DNA of 20,515 bases from a virus. The notes under the pieces were generated by a model, which worked only from the letters and a program-made list of their open reading frames with translations, searched no databases and had not been told where the DNA came from. The stretch covers positions 1 to 20,515 of the IMG/VR virus record IMGVR_UViG_3300031841_002839; one strand, written 5' to 3'. Below, one piece after another: positions 20,093 to 20,515 of this stretch. The position numbers and the translations under genes are program-made. Each line of letters begins with the position of its first letter. The first letter of the stretch is position 1.

Positions 20093-20458
20093 TTAAAACG
20101 GCAAATCATCTGTTTCAACCGGTTCCGGTTTGCCAGTATCGAACTTTTCCTTTAATTGTTCAATTGGTTCAGCCTTTTCCGGTTCGCTGATTCGCCAACC
20201 CACAATTGAATTATAGATTTTTGTTTCGCCTTGCGGATTCGTCCATTCACGGCCACGTATATTGATGTCTACGGTAACTTGTTCGCCTTCTTGATACTTG
20301 TTTAGCCGTTCACAATTATCCTTTAAAAAATCGATTGATATAGTTTGCGGATAATCTGTATCTTGATCAGTGATTAATACCAATTCGCGTTTTTTGAATC
20401 CGTTTGAACCGTATTCCTTTGTTGTTCCAATCTGTTTAATTTGCCCTTGTAAATTCAT
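20093..20458 (-). CDS. DUF3127-like single-stranded-DNA-binding-type protein
   Basis: This 121-residue protein reads NLQGQIKQIGTTKEYGSNGF at the start, then KKRELVLITDQDTDYPQTIS and NIRGREWTNPQGETKIYNSI. The GSNGFKKRELVL and G-REW-NPQGE-KYFN-like pattern identify the DUF3127 family, common in Bacteroidota and related by fold (OB-like) to SSB. The C-terminus is disordered and acidic and ends TDDLPF, like the conserved acidic tip of SSB that recruits replication and repair proteins. It is probably the last gene of the upstream replication or recombination module and ends in its own terminator. The 57 bases upstream hold no clear promoter box. The product name is a family match; its biochemical role here is inferred. 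Confidence 0.82.
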   Translation of the reverse strand: MNLQGQIKQIGTTKEYGSNGFKKRELVLITDQDTDYPQTISIDFLKDNCERLNKYQEGEQVTVDINIRGREWTNPQGETKIYNSIVGWRISEPEKAEPIEQLKEKFDTGKPEPVETDDLPF

Positions 20459-20515
20459 GTTTATTTGTATTTATTAATTAATTATAGTTCGAATTTTAAT
20501 TTGTATCTGCTGGAA

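Noticed and set aside
1-20515. Integrase, repressor, attachment site, tRNA or insertion sequence
   Set aside because: I searched both strands for family motifs and found none, so prophage versus lytic status is left open.

Overview
This window is the structural and lysis half of an AT-rich tailed-phage genome, or of an equivalent prophage. Every credible gene reads on the minus strand, so gene order runs from high to low coordinates. The host is most likely a member of the Bacteroidota, probably a flavobacterium. Reasons seen in the sequence are: very low GC; almost no Shine-Dalgarno sequences; repeated upstream boxes matching the Bacteroidota -7 consensus TAnnTTTG; a DUF3127-type gene; and a lipoprotein/transmembrane spanin that implies a Gram-negative envelope. 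The order terminase, portal, MuF, HK97-type protease, HK97-fold capsid, neck genes, tail tube, G/GT chaperones and short tape measure indicates an HK97-like siphovirus. No integrase, repressor or tRNA is present, so lifestyle cannot be decided.

Layout in transcription order. (1) 20458-19208: a DUF3127 ssDNA-binding-like gene ending the preceding module, a terminator, then an HNH nuclease with a zinc ribbon and a repeat linker. (2) 19207-18940: a noncoding gap with short iterated motifs and palindromes, a candidate packaging or control site. (3) 18939-14088: small and large terminase, portal, a MuF head protein carrying a C-terminal zincin-like metallopeptidase domain, and a 52-residue Cys protein ending at a terminator. 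(4) 13948-12033: an isolated two-gene unit of protease and major capsid protein, with its own promoter-like box and a terminator capped by a UUCG loop. (5) 12009-9830: two small unknown proteins, then connector, head closure, gp10-like and tail-terminator genes. (6) 9667-1728: major tail tube, G/GT chaperones joined by a predicted -1 frameshift, tape measure, a large tail-tip candidate, two further tail-tube-like paralogues and a lectin-like fibre. (7) 1726-83: a lysis cassette of three small membrane proteins, an M15-type endolysin and a unimolecular spanin. A further gene begins at 43 and leaves the window.

Together these genes recognise and package DNA (HNH, TerS, TerL, portal), build and mature the head (protease, capsid, MuF), join head to tail, build a short tail (552-residue tape measure, about 80 nm by the usual 0.15 nm per residue), bind the host surface and lyse the cell. 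Most junctions overlap as TAATG or ATGA, so translational coupling probably compensates for weak ribosome binding sites. The observations most worth following are the MuF-zincin fusion, a 23-bp promoter-like motif at fixed distance before four units (three times 4-5 nt from the start codon, implying leaderless mRNAs), the three tail-tube paralogues, and the small genes at 14088-14246 and 11595-11771.
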